From Bacteroidales bacterium (GTDB taxonomy: Bacteria; Bacteroidota; Bacteroidia; Bacteroidales; G3-4614), in contig SUXK01000005.1 in NCBI GenBank assembly GCA_015061035.1, positions 103,382 to 167,381 on the forward strand: DNA of 64,000 bases. The letters run 5' to 3'. The notes below the pieces were generated by a model. It saw nothing but the letters and a program-made list of their open reading frames with translations, was not told the origin of the DNA and made no database searches. Every line of letters starts with the position of its first letter. Position 1 is the first letter of the stretch. A program made the translations under genes and the position numbers. Positions 63,888 to 64,000 of this stretch are shown one piece after another.

Positions 63888-63983
63888 GCAACACTATAAT
63901 TTAACTTTATTTATAAGTTCCTGAGCAACAAAAAGTTGCCCAGGATTTTGCCATGTCAGAATTTTCACTTATCTTAGTGTTGC
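63888..63983. other. Inverted 9-bp repeats and hairpin at right edge
   Basis: GCAACACTA (63888-63896) and TAGTGTTGC (63975-63983) are exact inverted repeats. Between them CCTGAGCAAC (63920-63929) pairs with GTTGCCCAGG (63935-63944). The minus strand is open from the right edge to a stop at 63906-63908. This could be the end of an insertion sequence or simply a terminator for the lipoprotein gene. Confidence 0.3.
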
Positions 63984-64000
63984 AAAAAGAAAACAAGCAA

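Overview
The window comes from a low-GC member of the Bacteroidales; family and genus cannot be fixed from the sequence alone. The evidence is the repeated Bacteroidetes-type promoter (TTTG near -33, TAnnTTTG near -7) in front of most transcription units, the Gram-negative envelope genes (LptD, WaaA, TonB-plug-like outer-membrane barrel, HlyD/TolC efflux) and typical Bacteroidales families (DUF5723, DUF6175, large MalQ with N-terminal starch-binding modules, NahK-like sugar kinase). Most of the window is ordinary chromosome; no prophage, CRISPR array or complete insertion sequence was found.

Layout. 1-4.5 kb: a tripartite efflux operon (MFS, HlyD, TolC) opposite an AraC regulator. 4.5-11.3 kb: fused SpmA/SpmB-like membrane protein with 4-alpha-glucanotransferase, then a GH123/DUF4091-type lipoprotein with a nitronate monooxygenase-like enzyme. 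11.5-24 kb, mostly minus strand: purB, tRNA-Val(UAC), class I fumarase, ribosomal protein S1, lptD, ilvE with an HD-domain protein, and rplY-pth-S4 protein. 24-31.5 kb, plus strand: PrsW-like protease, gltX, a barrel-like protein, waaA, pta and ackA. 31.6-44.4 kb: outer-membrane receptor-like protein, a lipoprotein/DUF5723 pair, glucosaminidase with LysM, cdd, dnaX, NahK-like kinase and an OmpA/TPR lipoprotein. 44.6-54.8 kb: xerD, then aroQ, O-methyltransferase, rbfA, ABC permease, YfhO, znuA and znuC in one run, dprA with a thioesterase, and a YeiH-family transporter. 54.9-63.9 kb: two runs of exported proteins of mostly unknown function, including DUF6175, WG repeats, a SUMF1-fold protein, a barrel and two lipoproteins.

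The most unusual signals are non-coding. First, a nearly identical 30-nt leader precedes both exported-protein operons (54890-54919 and 61680-61709) at an almost fixed distance from the start codon but at different distances from the promoter, which points to control at the RNA level. Second, dispersed or tandem repeats carry promoters in front of fumarase, gltX and ilvE. Third, a 12-bp unit encoding Met-Ser-Glu-stop is repeated three times in the leader of the GH123-like gene. Fourth, a palindromic element recurs at 11.4 and 29.2 kb. The 54.9-60.7 kb operon (two paralogous small exported proteins, DUF6175, a helical-repeat protein, a WG-repeat protein and a glycine-zipper protein) is the best candidate for an undescribed envelope system; its function is unknown.
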